DNA from: Sistotremastrum niveocremeum HHB9708
Lineage: Eukaryota > Basidiomycota > Agaricomycetes > Sistotremastrales > Sistotremastraceae
Direction: 5' to 3'
DNA: 64,000 nucleotides
Assembly (NCBI GenBank): GCA_001630475.1
Contig: KV419438.1
Coordinates: 162,936-226,935, forward strand
Part shown: in pieces, positions 1 through 10,087 of the stretch
Numbering within the stretch: position 1 is the first letter of the stretch
How the letters are laid out: each line of letters opens with the position of its first letter
Notes under the pieces: generated by a model
Seen by the model: the letters and a program-made list of their open reading frames with translations, nothing else
Databases searched by the model: none
What the model was told of the DNA's origin: nothing
Program-made: the position numbers and the translations under genes

Positions 1-233
1 TCAGCAAGATATTGGTGTACGGTACCCAAAAGCGGAGCTTGAAAGTTTCCCGGACCGGTTGAGCCGCTGAGGCTCAGCGCTCAGCGCTCGGTTCCGAGCG
101 GAATCCGGATTCACGTCGACTTGAGACAGTGAGACATTTAAGGGGATCAGTAAACAGCGTGCGTATCATTTAATTACAGGCAATTCTTGATGATTGAAAT
201 TGCTCTAGAGTTTGACCAGTCGCTATTTCAGTC
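1..233. other. 5' flank of first BTB gene
   Basis: No gene is seen in this stretch. It precedes the ATG of the first BTB gene and presumably holds its promoter and leader. A short direct repeat (gctcagcgctcagcgctcgg) lies near base 71. Confidence 0.4.
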
Positions 234-1268
234 ATGCAAGGATCCATATTTCCCGTGAGGAGGGCGAGGTTGCCCGAGTACACCCTCCTCACCTTCCCCG
301 ACGGCGATCTCATCGTCAAGTCGTCGGACAAGAAAGAATTCAGAGTCCACAAGAAAGTCTTATGCCTAGCATCGGAGATTTTCACAGGCATGATCTCGTT
401 GGATGACGTTAATCCTTCCGTTCCGCTGGAGAGCACAAGACCAGCCACAGTCGATGTCACAGAATCCAGCTTCATCATGAACGCTCTCCTCCGGTACATC
501 TACCCAGTCGAGCGTCCTCGCTTCTCCGCTTTGGACCAAATTGTCGCCGTGATGATGGCCGCGGACAAATATCTCATGGGACATGTCATGAAGGATTTGG
601 AAGATGTGCTGCTGGGGAGCACCTATCTCGAAGCCGACGGTCTCAGAGTATACATGCTAGCACATCACTTTTCTCTCAAGAAATTGGAGGATGCCTCGCT
701 CAAGCATGCCGTCAGGAAAGACGTACTCTCCCTCCGCCCTGAACAGATCGCCACCGCCGAGATCACTCACTTCTCTCTCGAAGCCTATTACAGGCTCAGA
801 TTCTTTGCCTGGAAGAGAGCGATGCGCTGTGAGACTCTCATAGAAGAGGAGCTTTTCGCTACTCCGACCGGAAAAATCTGCGAGTGCATCACGGCTTCAC
901 GAGAAAGCGACTCCAAATATCTGGCAGAGCAGCCCGAGGGTGACTGGGGTGGGGACATTTATGTCTCCGATGATGAAAATGAGACGTCGAGAACATGTGA
1001 GGCAGTGGTCAAATTCAGACTCCTTGCCTACGAAGCACTCATGGAAGACTGTGGAACGGATGTCTTTCGAAACGATCTCATGCTCAAGGCCGCAAAGTCT
1101 TCCAAGTGCCGAGATTCGTTGAGGACTCTCTTTGAAGATCGAGATCAGAAGATCACTAAAATTCGTTGGAAGATGGATAAGATCCCTTGGGAATTCGAGA
1201 AGGAATATTTGGAGTACGTCTCCGCAGCGGTCTCTTCCTACATACGCACTTCTGATGATTTCTATTAA
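234..1268 (+). CDS. BTB/POZ domain protein, copy 1 of 3
   Basis: Single-exon model of 344 aa starting at the ATG at 234. The N-terminal ~20-130 residues form a BTB/POZ fold: the opening pattern 'FPDGDLIVKSSDKKEFRVHK' is the strand-helix start of the family, followed by 'LLRYIYPVERP' and 'ADKYLM'. BTB domains mediate dimerisation or Cullin-3 binding. The rest is a family-specific C-terminal region containing 'ICECI', an acidic patch 'VSDDENE' with a following Cys, and 'KIPWEFEKEYLEY'. The same landmarks recur in the next two genes on the same strand, so the three are tandem paralogues; this copy is the most divergent. A function beyond protein-protein interaction cannot be read from the sequence. 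Confidence 0.85.
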   Translation: MQGSIFPVRRARLPEYTLLTFPDGDLIVKSSDKKEFRVHKKVLCLASEIFTGMISLDDVNPSVPLESTRPATVDVTESSFIMNALLRYIYPVERPRFSALDQIVAVMMAADKYLMGHVMKDLEDVLLGSTYLEADGLRVYMLAHHFSLKKLEDASLKHAVRKDVLSLRPEQIATAEITHFSLEAYYRLRFFAWKRAMRCETLIEEELFATPTGKICECITASRESDSKYLAEQPEGDWGGDIYVSDDENETSRTCEAVVKFRLLAYEALMEDCGTDVFRNDLMLKAAKSSKCRDSLRTLFEDRDQKITKIRWKMDKIPWEFEKEYLEYVSAAVSSYIRTSDDFY

Positions 1269-1791
1269 AGGGCTAAAAAGTGCAATGCAACTATCATCTG
1301 ATGGAACGTTTTCACCGACGTTTCGGTCACATCCCTCTGACACATCGTCGCCACTCCTACTCTCACTTTTTCCTCATAGCCCGTACCTGACCTTGGTTTA
1401 CTTGGCTTCGGCGTCAATTAGTGTATATTCGAAAAATTTACAACATCTTGAGATCAATAATTCTAACTCAACCCGATTGGGACGATGTAACTCGGATAAT
1501 TGCGCCGCTTTCGGGCGCTGGCAAGTCGCCCCGCTCGGAGCTTCAAATTTAAGTTGGGCCTTCTCGTCCGGAGGTCCCCTGTGTCTCAGAGTCGGTCTTG
1601 TTTCTCCTCGGCTTCTCTGTCTGTATTGATTCGACACAACATCCCATATACTAGGGGTAGGCAAACTGCTTCACGATCTTCATCAGGTTCAATCATTCAT
1701 AGCCGAGTGTTGTTTAGTTTCGTCGTCGAGTATTACTTCTTGAATACTCTGCATCATCACCGCAATTTTTACCACTTCCAAGGCCCTGGAA
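1269..1791. other. spacer between BTB copies 1 and 2
   Basis: No convincing coding frame is seen. ORFs here on both strands lack an ATG in a good position and show no family pattern. It is presumed to hold the terminator of copy 1 and the promoter of copy 2. Confidence 0.4.
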
Positions 1792-2875
1792 ATGCCAGAG
1801 GCCACGTTGAGTTCTCCAGAAAACGACAATGTCCAGGAATTTCTATCATTCCACGATGGCGACCTCATCATACAGACCTCTGACACCCACGAATTCAAGG
1901 TCCACAAACTCGTAATGTCTCTGGCTTCAGTTGTTTTCCTTGACATGGCTTCACTCGACGACGTGAATGTCTTGAGCATGGAAATTGATTCCCTCCCTAA
2001 AGTTGCAGTTGTCGAATCAGCCTCCGTCATGGACATCCTCCTGCGATACATATACCCGGCTGTCAGGCCATCATTCGATTCATTGGAGACAATCATGCCT
2101 GCGTTGGCAGCGGCGGACAAGTATATTATGTCAACGGTTGTCAACGATTTGGAAGACGCCATATTAGCAGGCGACTTTGTCGAGAAGGAACCATTGAGGC
2201 TTTACATGCTCGGCACGCGATACTATCTGCCTAAACTCAAGAAAGCCGCTTTCAAAGGAGCCGTATATTCCACCACTCAAAGTCTCACTCCATACCAGGC
2301 CGCGACAGAATCAGCTTGGTTCTCTTTTGAAGAGTTCTATAAGTTGAAGTTCTTCGCGACATATCGAGTTGCGAAATGCAAAGGTGTCCTGAGCAGGGAG
2401 ACGCGCAAGGTCCATCGCCGTGTCTGCGATTGCATTAAGCGGCAACGCGCTGCGCGACTCGATGTACCTCCCGAGGCATTTGGACCTGACTACGACTACC
2501 CTTCCGAGGACGAGGACCGTTCCAAAAGGGATTGCGTTGCATGGAAGAAATTCGACGATCTTGCTTGCTCTCAGCTTGATCGAGATCCTAACTTGGATAT
2601 TTTTGACAATAACCTCCGTCTCAAGGTTGTTCAGGAGACCGATTGTCAGGATGCTGTAAATGCTCTCTTCGACGAGTCCAAGTTTAGTCGGATTGCTCGG
2701 ATTAGAAAGGCGTTAGAGGAAGTTCCTTGGGAATATGAAGAGCAATATATCAAGTAAGCTGATTGTTTATTATCTCGACCAAAAACGTACTGAAATATTG
2801 TTTTGCAGAATTGTTCAGAAGGGTTCAACGTGGTCTCAGGCCACAAGAGCTCGGGAAGCCTATTACATGCAGTAA
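1792..2875 (+). CDS. BTB/POZ domain protein, copy 2 of 3
   Basis: Two-exon model of 342 aa (1792-2753 and 2809-2875). The intron donor 'gtaagc' directly follows the conserved 'WEYEEQYIK', and the acceptor 'tttgcag' opens a 22-residue tail ending in 'REAYYMQ'; the exon lengths sum to 1029 nt, in frame. The BTB domain covers roughly residues 15-130 ('FHDGDLIIQTSDTHEFKVHK', 'LLRYIYPAVRP', 'AADKYI'). A conserved C-terminal region follows with 'RVCDCIKRQR', an acidic 'SEDEDR' stretch, then 'CVAWKKFDDLACSQLDRDP'. It is most similar to copy 3 downstream. Without splicing it would stop at 2757, but the phase match and good splice sites favour the longer form. A Cul3 adaptor or transcription-related scaffold are both possible. 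Confidence 0.83.
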
Positions 2876-3696
2876 CGTTCTGAGTCTGATTGTATTCTGT
2901 GATGTGATAAGATCGTGGACTCCGAGAAGAGGCGCTTCTCTGGCACTGTTGGATCCTTCATCTTGCTGAATGGAGCACCTTTTCTGGGTATGATATGTTG
3001 TCGTTCATAGTTGAGATTGCACATCTCCATGTACTACTACTACTAGGACTCATTGTTCTCGCCATGATCATGTTTCCAATTTTGAGACAAGTCTTTGGAA
3101 AAATCAGGAGAGACGAAGTTTTCATTACACATCGGACTTATACTCAGAATATAATTAACAGGAAGGTGCTGAGCCTTTGTCCGACAATTGTTGCCATCTT
3201 GTTGGACTTGTCCGAACTTCGGACTTTGAAGTTTTGCTTTCGTGACAGCTCGGAATCAATTTTGACATTCAATCACAACGGACTAAAAAATTCGCCTAGG
3301 ACGTGCGGGTACTGTGTCCCACTGTGTCCATCCTGCGCGCCGGGTGCGCGAATCTTGTTTTTTTTTCATTTTTTATGTGCGTAATGATTAGCAACAGTCG
3401 AATGACCGCGACCGCGGCGCTGCCTCAACTTGAAGGCCTCCGAGTCAAGCGCTCCTCCAACGAAGCCCCTAACGCTCGCGACGGCGCTTGTACTGTTCTC
3501 TTCTCCATCGCTCCTTGTGAGTCTCGACATTGAGTCATTGACAGCAACTGACACTTTGAGCGGAAAGGCTCTTCCATCTCTCTCCAATCAGGTTCCCCCT
3601 CAATTGCTGCCTACACCTACATCCGCCGAGTCGCGACTTACAACGAAACTCCAGATTCGCCCCCGACTTGACTCAATCGAGTAAGATTGTCTTGAA
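2876..3696. other. spacer between BTB copies 2 and 3
   Basis: This 0.8-kb spacer has no supported gene. A 129-codon ORF at 2995-3384 begins with a hydrophobic run but shows no family resemblance and no codon pattern like its neighbours, so it is left uncalled. Confidence 0.4.
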
Positions 3697-4659
3697 ATGC
3701 CGGATGCCAACTCTTCAGAACGCGACAGCGTTCATGAATATCTGTCATTCCCCGATGGCGACCTAATCATTCAAACCTCCGACAAGCACGACTTTAAGGT
3801 CCACAAAGTCGTGATGTCACTAGCCTCCGTCGTTTTCCTCGATATGGCTTCACTCGATAATGTGAATGCCGAGCGTATGGAGATCGATGCTGTCCCTACC
3901 GTCAAAGTCGTCGAAACAGCCGCCGTCATGGACATCCTCATGCGATATATTTATCCAGCCGTCAAACCGACATTGAACTCACTCGAGGTGATCATATCTG
4001 CATTGGCAGCTGCAGACAAGTATATCATGACCACCATCATGAAAGACTTGGAATGCGTCATATTGACGGGTAACTTCGTCGAGAAGGAACCATTGAGGGT
4101 TTACATGCTCGCTAAGCGGTTCTCTCTATCCAACCTCGAGAGAGCTGCCTTCAAAGGGGCAGTCTACTCTAGCACCACCGATCTTACTCCATACCAAGTC
4201 TCAACGGAATCCGCATGGTTCTCTTTCGAAGAGTTTTACAAATTGAAGTTCTTCGCAGGCCAGCGTATCCAAAGCTGCAAGGTCGTTATTTATAGAGAGA
4301 CGTTTAGGGTGCATGAGCGTGTCTGCGACTGCATACGACGGCAGAGAGAAGCACATTTCCAAGCGATAGAGGAGAATCCTGAGGAATACCGTGGCGATTA
4401 TGTTTCGGAAGATGAGGACAGCTCTACAAGGAGTTGCTCCGCATGGACCAAATTCGCTGATCTTGCCTGCTCGCAGCTTGATCGAGACCCTACCCAAGAC
4501 ATTTTCTCCATTGACATTCGTCGAAAGGTCCTTCAAGATGCAAAATGTGGAGACGCTTTGGCATCTGTGTTGAACGCGTCCGAGTTCGGTCGAATCGCAC
4601 GAATCAGGAAGCTCTTGGACGGGATCCCCTGGGAATATGAAGAGCAATATGAAAAGTGA
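3697..4659 (+). CDS. BTB/POZ domain protein, copy 3 of 3
   Basis: At least 320 aa from the ATG at 3697. It is highly similar to copy 2 across its length: BTB opening 'FPDGDLIIQTSDKHDFKVHK', 'MRYIYPAVKPT', 'AADKYIM', then 'RVCDCIRRQREA', acidic 'VSEDEDSSTRSC', 'DLACSQLDRDP' and the end motif 'IPWEYEEQYEK'. As in copy 2, the apparent stop overlaps a donor-like 'gtgagt' (AA|gtgagt), so a short extra 3' exon is possible; acceptor candidates near 4725 give open tails, but the correct one cannot be decided. Shared exon structure and sequence support a recent tandem duplication with copy 2. Function unknown beyond a BTB interaction domain. Confidence 0.85.
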   Translation: MPDANSSERDSVHEYLSFPDGDLIIQTSDKHDFKVHKVVMSLASVVFLDMASLDNVNAERMEIDAVPTVKVVETAAVMDILMRYIYPAVKPTLNSLEVIISALAAADKYIMTTIMKDLECVILTGNFVEKEPLRVYMLAKRFSLSNLERAAFKGAVYSSTTDLTPYQVSTESAWFSFEEFYKLKFFAGQRIQSCKVVIYRETFRVHERVCDCIRRQREAHFQAIEENPEEYRGDYVSEDEDSSTRSCSAWTKFADLACSQLDRDPTQDIFSIDIRRKVLQDAKCGDALASVLNASEFGRIARIRKLLDGIPWEYEEQYEK

Positions 4660-5292
4660 GTTCATTTGTTTTTCCTGAGCATTCGGAACAAAATTGAAAC
4701 GCATTCGAGTTTGATCAAGAAAGGGCAGAAGGAGCATCTCCCAACAATGACCACAGCAGCCACTTCCTGAGGGTTTACAGCCCATGAAAAGACCGTTGAC
4801 GAGATCGTAGTTCCCACTCGCAGGCTGCAACTTGAATGGACGAGTCGTCATATCGTATCTTGAGATGGATAGCTTCAGCAACGGCGCTGTGGAGTGTTGC
4901 GGGTTTGCGAGACTGAATTCTTGAACCTTATGTTTTCTTGATTTGAATGCACATTTTTCTGCCGTCGCCTTCACATGAGTAATGAAGTGCTCAGAGCTTT
5001 TCTGTTGTACCAGTACTTACCAGCTGCGCACATGTGATTGTGATGATCGAGCTTGTATTGCATAAGCAGTCCCAGTATCGCCGAGATACGATGCTCGGAA
5101 ATGCCTTTGGGAGCGGAGCTTACATAAGCTTCACAGCTCCGGACAACTATCCACGTCGGTCACGAAGACCCATTGCGTGTCCTGAGTCTACGCTGCTTTC
5201 TTTAGTGGAAAACCTCGTCCACCTCCTCGTCGGCATAGGTGTCTATCTTCACGACGTAGTGAACTTCAGATCGCACGACCAATCGACTGGGA
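4660..5292. other. spacer before HRD3-like gene
   Basis: This holds the possible last exon of BTB copy 3 and the promoter of the ERAD gene. The long ORFs here (a 257-codon minus-strand frame reaching into copy 3, and a plus-strand frame from 5034) are shadows without family support. Confidence 0.4.
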
Positions 5293-8200
5293 ATGCAGTT
5301 TGGAAAGAACAAGCTAAAGCGACGGAAGGCGGCATGGATAGCATTCTCTTTGGTGACTCTGGCTTTACTTCCAGTGGCATCAGCGGTAGAGGGAGTCAAG
5401 GAACAGGTGAGCTTTTGAGTGTTTCGATTATCAGCAGCTAATCGCCAACGAACTATAGGACGTTCAAGGGACGGAAGTAGAGCATGAGCAGGTAATTATC
5501 ATTTGGGAAGCTATGGATTCGGGCTCATATGATTAAGGTCTCTGCGACGTATGATGCAGCAGCTGAAGGTATGAGCTCTCTCTTCATGAGTAAATGTCGA
5601 TCAGACCTTCATTGCCTATGCAATTCCAGCCTCAAACGCATATTCACAAGCTCTCCAAACATTATCGTCCCTGAACACCCAAGCCACCGAATCACCTTCG
5701 AAGCCAGACTCGTCGTATTCCACAGCGTCGAAATTTGACTCTCGGGGTCCAATCGCCAGCTTCATCCGTATCCTCTCTCGACTTCAAGGTCGAACATGGA
5801 TGCCTTCCTTCCTGTCACCAGACAAATGGATATCCGCTGGCCGTAAAGATGACCGGAAGAGTCGCGCTATCAAAGTCGTCGATCTACTGGAGCACGCTGT
5901 TGAGCTGGGGAATACGGACGCATTGTATAAGCTCGCTGAAGTCTCTTTGGTATGTCTAGCAAACCGGATTTTCTTCGAATATCCGTTAATTTACTCTCTC
6001 AGTTCCCTCCTTCACCTCTCCCCCTCGACGCCAAACGTGCCTTTTCATCCTATCAACGACACGCAGACATCACCGGCAACGCTTCATCTCAAGCAATGCT
6101 GGGCTTCTTCTACGCAACGGGTTACGGTTCAGTGATCCCAGTCGACCAAGCCAAAGCCCTCCTCTATTACACATTCGCTGCACACTCGGATCATCAAGGT
6201 GCAGCTCAAGCATTGGGATATCGATACTGGTCCGGAATAGCCGTGAATGAGAACTGTATGATCGCTCTGGATTGGTACGAGATTGCCGCTGCGAAAAGTA
6301 TGGAGAAGTTCTTGAGCGGTCCACCCGGAGGAAGGAGTCTGCCACCTCCCAGTGTCAAGCTGTCAGATCTGGATGGAGGTGTATATGGTCAAGGCGCTAG
6401 CGTCGCCTCAACAGGCCTGAGCGCTCACAGAGCTGTCATCAAGTCTGCTAAGGCAAAAGCTGCCGGAGAGACTTGGGAGGATGTCTTGGAATACTATCAG
6501 GTTTGTCTCCTTCCTCCTCCTCAACATCCGTGTACTCATACGATATTCAGTATAATGCCGATCGTGGTCAAATCGACTACGCATTCCGTCTAGGCAAGAT
6601 CTACTATCAAGGCTCGATCTACGTCGTTCCCGGCGGCATCGCGTCCGGATCAGAAGGAGTCGCAAACTTCCCTCGCGACTTTTACCGCGCATATGCATAC
6701 TTCCTCCGTATCGCTCGACTTGTCTGGCCACGCGACAGCGTCACCTCCCCACTCGCCCACAAGAAAGAGAAGAAGGAAGGAGACGATTCTACTTTCGTCT
6801 ATGCGGCTTATTCGGCTGGATACCTTGGGAGAATGTTCCTTCGTGGGGAGGGTGTTAAGCAGGATTTTAAATTGGCGAAGATGTGGTTTGAGAGAGGAGC
6901 GGAGTTTAATGATCGGGAGTGTTTGAATGGTTTAGGCATCATTTGGAGAGATGGATATGTGGAGGGCGGGAAGAGAGATATCAAGAAGGCCATTCAATAC
7001 TTCATGGTTGCAGCAGGCCAAGACTTGGCCGAGGCTCAGGTCAACCTCGGTAAATATCACTATTGTGAGTCCTTGTCCATCGCGCTGTCTCCATCGGATC
7101 TCTAAACTCTAAATCCATTATAGCGCGACGAGAATGGCCCCTCGCTACTCAGTTCTTTGAGGCAGCTATCAGGAACGGATCGCCCTTCGAAGCATACTAC
7201 TATATTGCCGATATGCAAGCCACTCAAGCCAGACGCGACGCCTCCGCAGGAGCAGCCGCATCCGCCGGACAATCTGACGTTCATCGAGGTGGATCTTGTG
7301 CCATCGCCGTTTCCTTCTATAAGCTTATATCCGAGCGTGGGTCTTGGAACGACGATATCGTGAGAGATGGTAATGCAAGATGGGCTGTTGCGACCGAAAG
7401 AGAGAAAGATAATGCTCTTCTTCGGTGGTGGATTGCTGCTGAGAGAGGGTACGAGACCGCCCAAAATAACATCGCTTATGTTCTCGATCAAGGTATGATC
7501 TAGTATTCAGTCTTTCTCGCAAATGCTCATCCTTACTAGACAAGACTACTTTGCGCACAACTCGATGGGCGCCCTTGCCATCCAATGAGACCGCTCAATT
7601 GGCGCTTACTCAATGGACTCGATCCGCCGCTCAGCAAGACATCGATGCACTTATCAAAGTCGGTGACTATTGGTACTATGGATTGGGAGTCGCGAACGAA
7701 TCGGAAGCTCTCCGATGGGAGAAAGCAGCTGGATATTATCATTCTGCAGCTGATACTCAATTGAGCGCTTTGGCTATGTGGAATCTAGGATGGATGTACG
7801 AGAATGGTGTTGGTGTACCAAAGGTCGCTTCTTCCTCATGCCACCGCCTCCCGGGCACTGATCTAATCGATATGTAGGACTTCCATCTTGCAAAACGGTA
7901 CTACGATATGGCACTGGAAACCAATTCTGAAGCATACCTGCCCGTCATCCTGTCCCTCATCAAATTACATGCCCGTAGCCTGTGGCACACCCTCACAGGC
8001 GGCAGTCAAAAGACGCTCCTGCTATGGAGCGACCAACAGGATGAAGATGCGTGGTATCTGGGAAAGTCAAAAGCTGAGATGCGTAAGCGTCTACGGGCAG
8101 CCAAGCGTGCGGATCGTGAACGCGGCGAAATTGAAGGTGGAGTACAAGAGAACGGCCCTGCTGATGACGAAGATGCGCTTGAATGGGCTAGGAAGAGGAG

Positions 8201-8525
8201 GGAGGAGGATGAAGAGGGAGATTTCGGACCGGAGGATTATTTTGATGGTGCGACGCGAAAGAGAGAGGATCTGAGGGACGACGATGACGTGATTGAGACC
8301 CTCGTAAGTCTCCATCCTCTTGCTCATCGTGAAGATCCCGATTTAACGGTGTTCCAGGTCCTCGTTCTACTATGCGTGCTGGTTGCCACACTGATGTACG
8401 TGCGCAACCGATACGTGGAGAGAAGGAGGGAAGAAGAAGACCGGATACGGAGGGGTGAGGTTCAGCAACCTCCACCTCAGCCTGGCGAAGATCCAGCCTT
8501 CGATCTTATGGCTCTTCTTCAATAG
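5293..8525 (+). CDS. HRD3: HRD3/SEL1L-type ERAD adaptor (Sel1 repeats, C-terminal TM)
   Basis: Ten-exon model of 918 aa; exons 5293-5406, 5459-5491, 5538-5568, 5630-5949, 6003-6500, 6551-7064, 7124-7492, 7540-7823, 7878-8303 and 8358-8525 sum to 2757 nt with consistent phases. The ATG at 5293 opens a basic stretch and hydrophobic core 'WIAFSLVTLALLPVASA', a clear signal peptide. Many Sel1-like repeats follow ('SQAMLGFFYATGYG', 'AAYSAGYLGRMFLRGEGV', 'AMWNLGWMYENGVGV'). An acidic, charged linker leads to a single membrane span 'VLVLLCVLVATLMYV' and a short basic, Pro-rich tail. In the known family HRD3/SEL1L recruits luminal misfolded glycoproteins to the HRD1 ubiquitin ligase in the ER membrane; lumenal repeats plus a C-terminal anchor match that topology. 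Several introns are about 50 nt, and the second uses the weak acceptor 'ttaag'. Confidence 0.9.
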
Positions 8526-8586
8526 ATAGATCTCGGAATACTCATCAACGGTGTTTTGGTTCTTGAGATATATCTAGCTCGCGACC

Positions 8587-9881
8587 TCAGATCTTGGTAA
8601 CCATCATCTCCATGTTGGAAAACTCTAGATCGTGCAGGGTCGCGCCCGCTTTCACAATTGGCTCCAAGTCGAAAGGCGACATCTGAAGAACGTATGAGTG
8701 CCATGCCGAATTGTGACTAGCAAAGCCAAGGCTACGTACCACGTAAGACAGAAAGATGAACGCACGATTGGCCAAAACGATCGTCGATGGCTTATTGCGG
8801 TCGGATGAAGATGAGATAGGATTCGACCGACGCGTTTCTTCGACGACATCACGAACTAAATCGTACCGATCTACTTGAACGACCCCCTCGGCGAGTCTTT
8901 CGTCGTCTGGTTCTTCTAGCCTGCGATGCAGGATGACGATGCCTCGATAATACGCCCAGGTTGTCTCATGATCAGGGTATGACGATAAGAGCTCTTCCGC
9001 GTGCGTTAGCGATGTCGATAATGTGGCATGGACGGCCAGCTTCGCATTTTGATCCAGAAGCGAGGAACGAGCTGCTACGAGGTCGATGAGGACTTTCTCT
9101 ATCTCACAGAGATAGTCGACCGCAGAATGATCGCCGATATGCGATTCGATCCAACTTCGGGTCCGAATACGTTCGTCCAACATGAGGTCCATATAATGCG
9201 ACGTCTCTGATGTCGTCGTAATGATCGCGTGTACAGACTGTAGACATTTCGTCCGGTGTAGCCAAGCAAAATAGCTTCTTGGATAGACTTCACAAGCGCG
9301 AGTCGCGAGAGCGAATTCTTCTTCGAACTGGGTGACGGTCAGCGGCGGCACTTCATCGGCCATGATCGGGGAGCCAGAATGTCCTTCCGCAGCATAGTGC
9401 TGCATTCGTAGGAAGTGTCGTCTATGATGCCACAGAAGTGATGACTTTGCTCCATCGCGAGTGTGGAACAGGAGTCTTGTAAGAGCCAACTCAACAGTTG
9501 GAGACTCCACTGGGTCCCGCGATAGAAGCTTCTTTCGAACATTGAAAGCAGTATTATGGGCTGGATTAGCCAACAAAATGACCGAAGTCAAATCAAAGAC
9601 TTCATCGTCAGTCTTGCCCTCTGACAATATCCTGGCAAAGTCCTTGACTGCGACGAGGTACGCCTTTCGAAGTTCTTTTTCAGGTATGCCCAGATTTCCA
9701 CTTTCGAAAAGGATAGGATGATGAGGGTTGGTAGCAGGAGAGCTCCAGTCGCTTCCAGATCCAGGGAGTAAGTCGAGAGAAGACCTGAACAAGAATTAAC
9801 GACCTCGACGTATATGCCACGAGCGTTATTGTACTACACCGATTCCTTCAGAATTTGGGTGAGCTGGTGGATTGTGTTCAT
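8587..9881 (-). CDS. PTAR1-like protein prenyltransferase alpha-repeat protein
   Basis: The main exon (8587 to about 9786) is open for about 400 codons. It carries several protein prenyltransferase alpha-subunit repeats in order: 'NPAHNTAFNVRKKLL', 'PRSYFAWLHRTKCL', 'ESHIGDHSAVDY', 'YPDHETTWAYYRGI' and a C-terminal 'SHNSAWHSYVLQ'. These N/H/S-x-x-W/A-type repeats build the alpha-helical subunit of farnesyl/geranylgeranyl transferases. The layout and degenerate repeats resemble PTAR1, the alpha subunit of mammalian GGTase-III, rather than the classical RAM2 or BET4. The 5' end is not settled: an acceptor 'ttgttcag' precedes the exon, and an ATG at 9881-9879 starts a short exon 'MNTIHQLTQILKES', but the phase of that junction does not fit perfectly. 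Convergent with HRD3, only ~60 bp apart. Confidence 0.8.
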
Positions 9882-10087
9882 TTCGTTGAGCCGTGCACGC
9901 GAGAAAGGAGTTCAAACCCTTAATCCGTTCAGGATCGCCTGGACGTGGTGGCCGTTTGTTGAGGAAGTCGCGCTACATGTAGCGCCCAGCCCTCATCTCT
10001 AAAAAATAATGACGATAAAAATGTGCATGAAATCAAAATGTATATTGAACAGTCCAATAAGGGAAGGTCACAATTTCAAGCATCGAC

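Noticed and set aside
2995-3384. 129-codon ORF with hydrophobic N-terminus between BTB genes
   Set aside because: No family pattern, composition unlike neighbours, ends in a T-rich run; likely chance.
4201-4974. 257-codon minus-strand ORF overlapping BTB copy 3
   Set aside because: Antisense shadow of a well-supported BTB gene; no domain.
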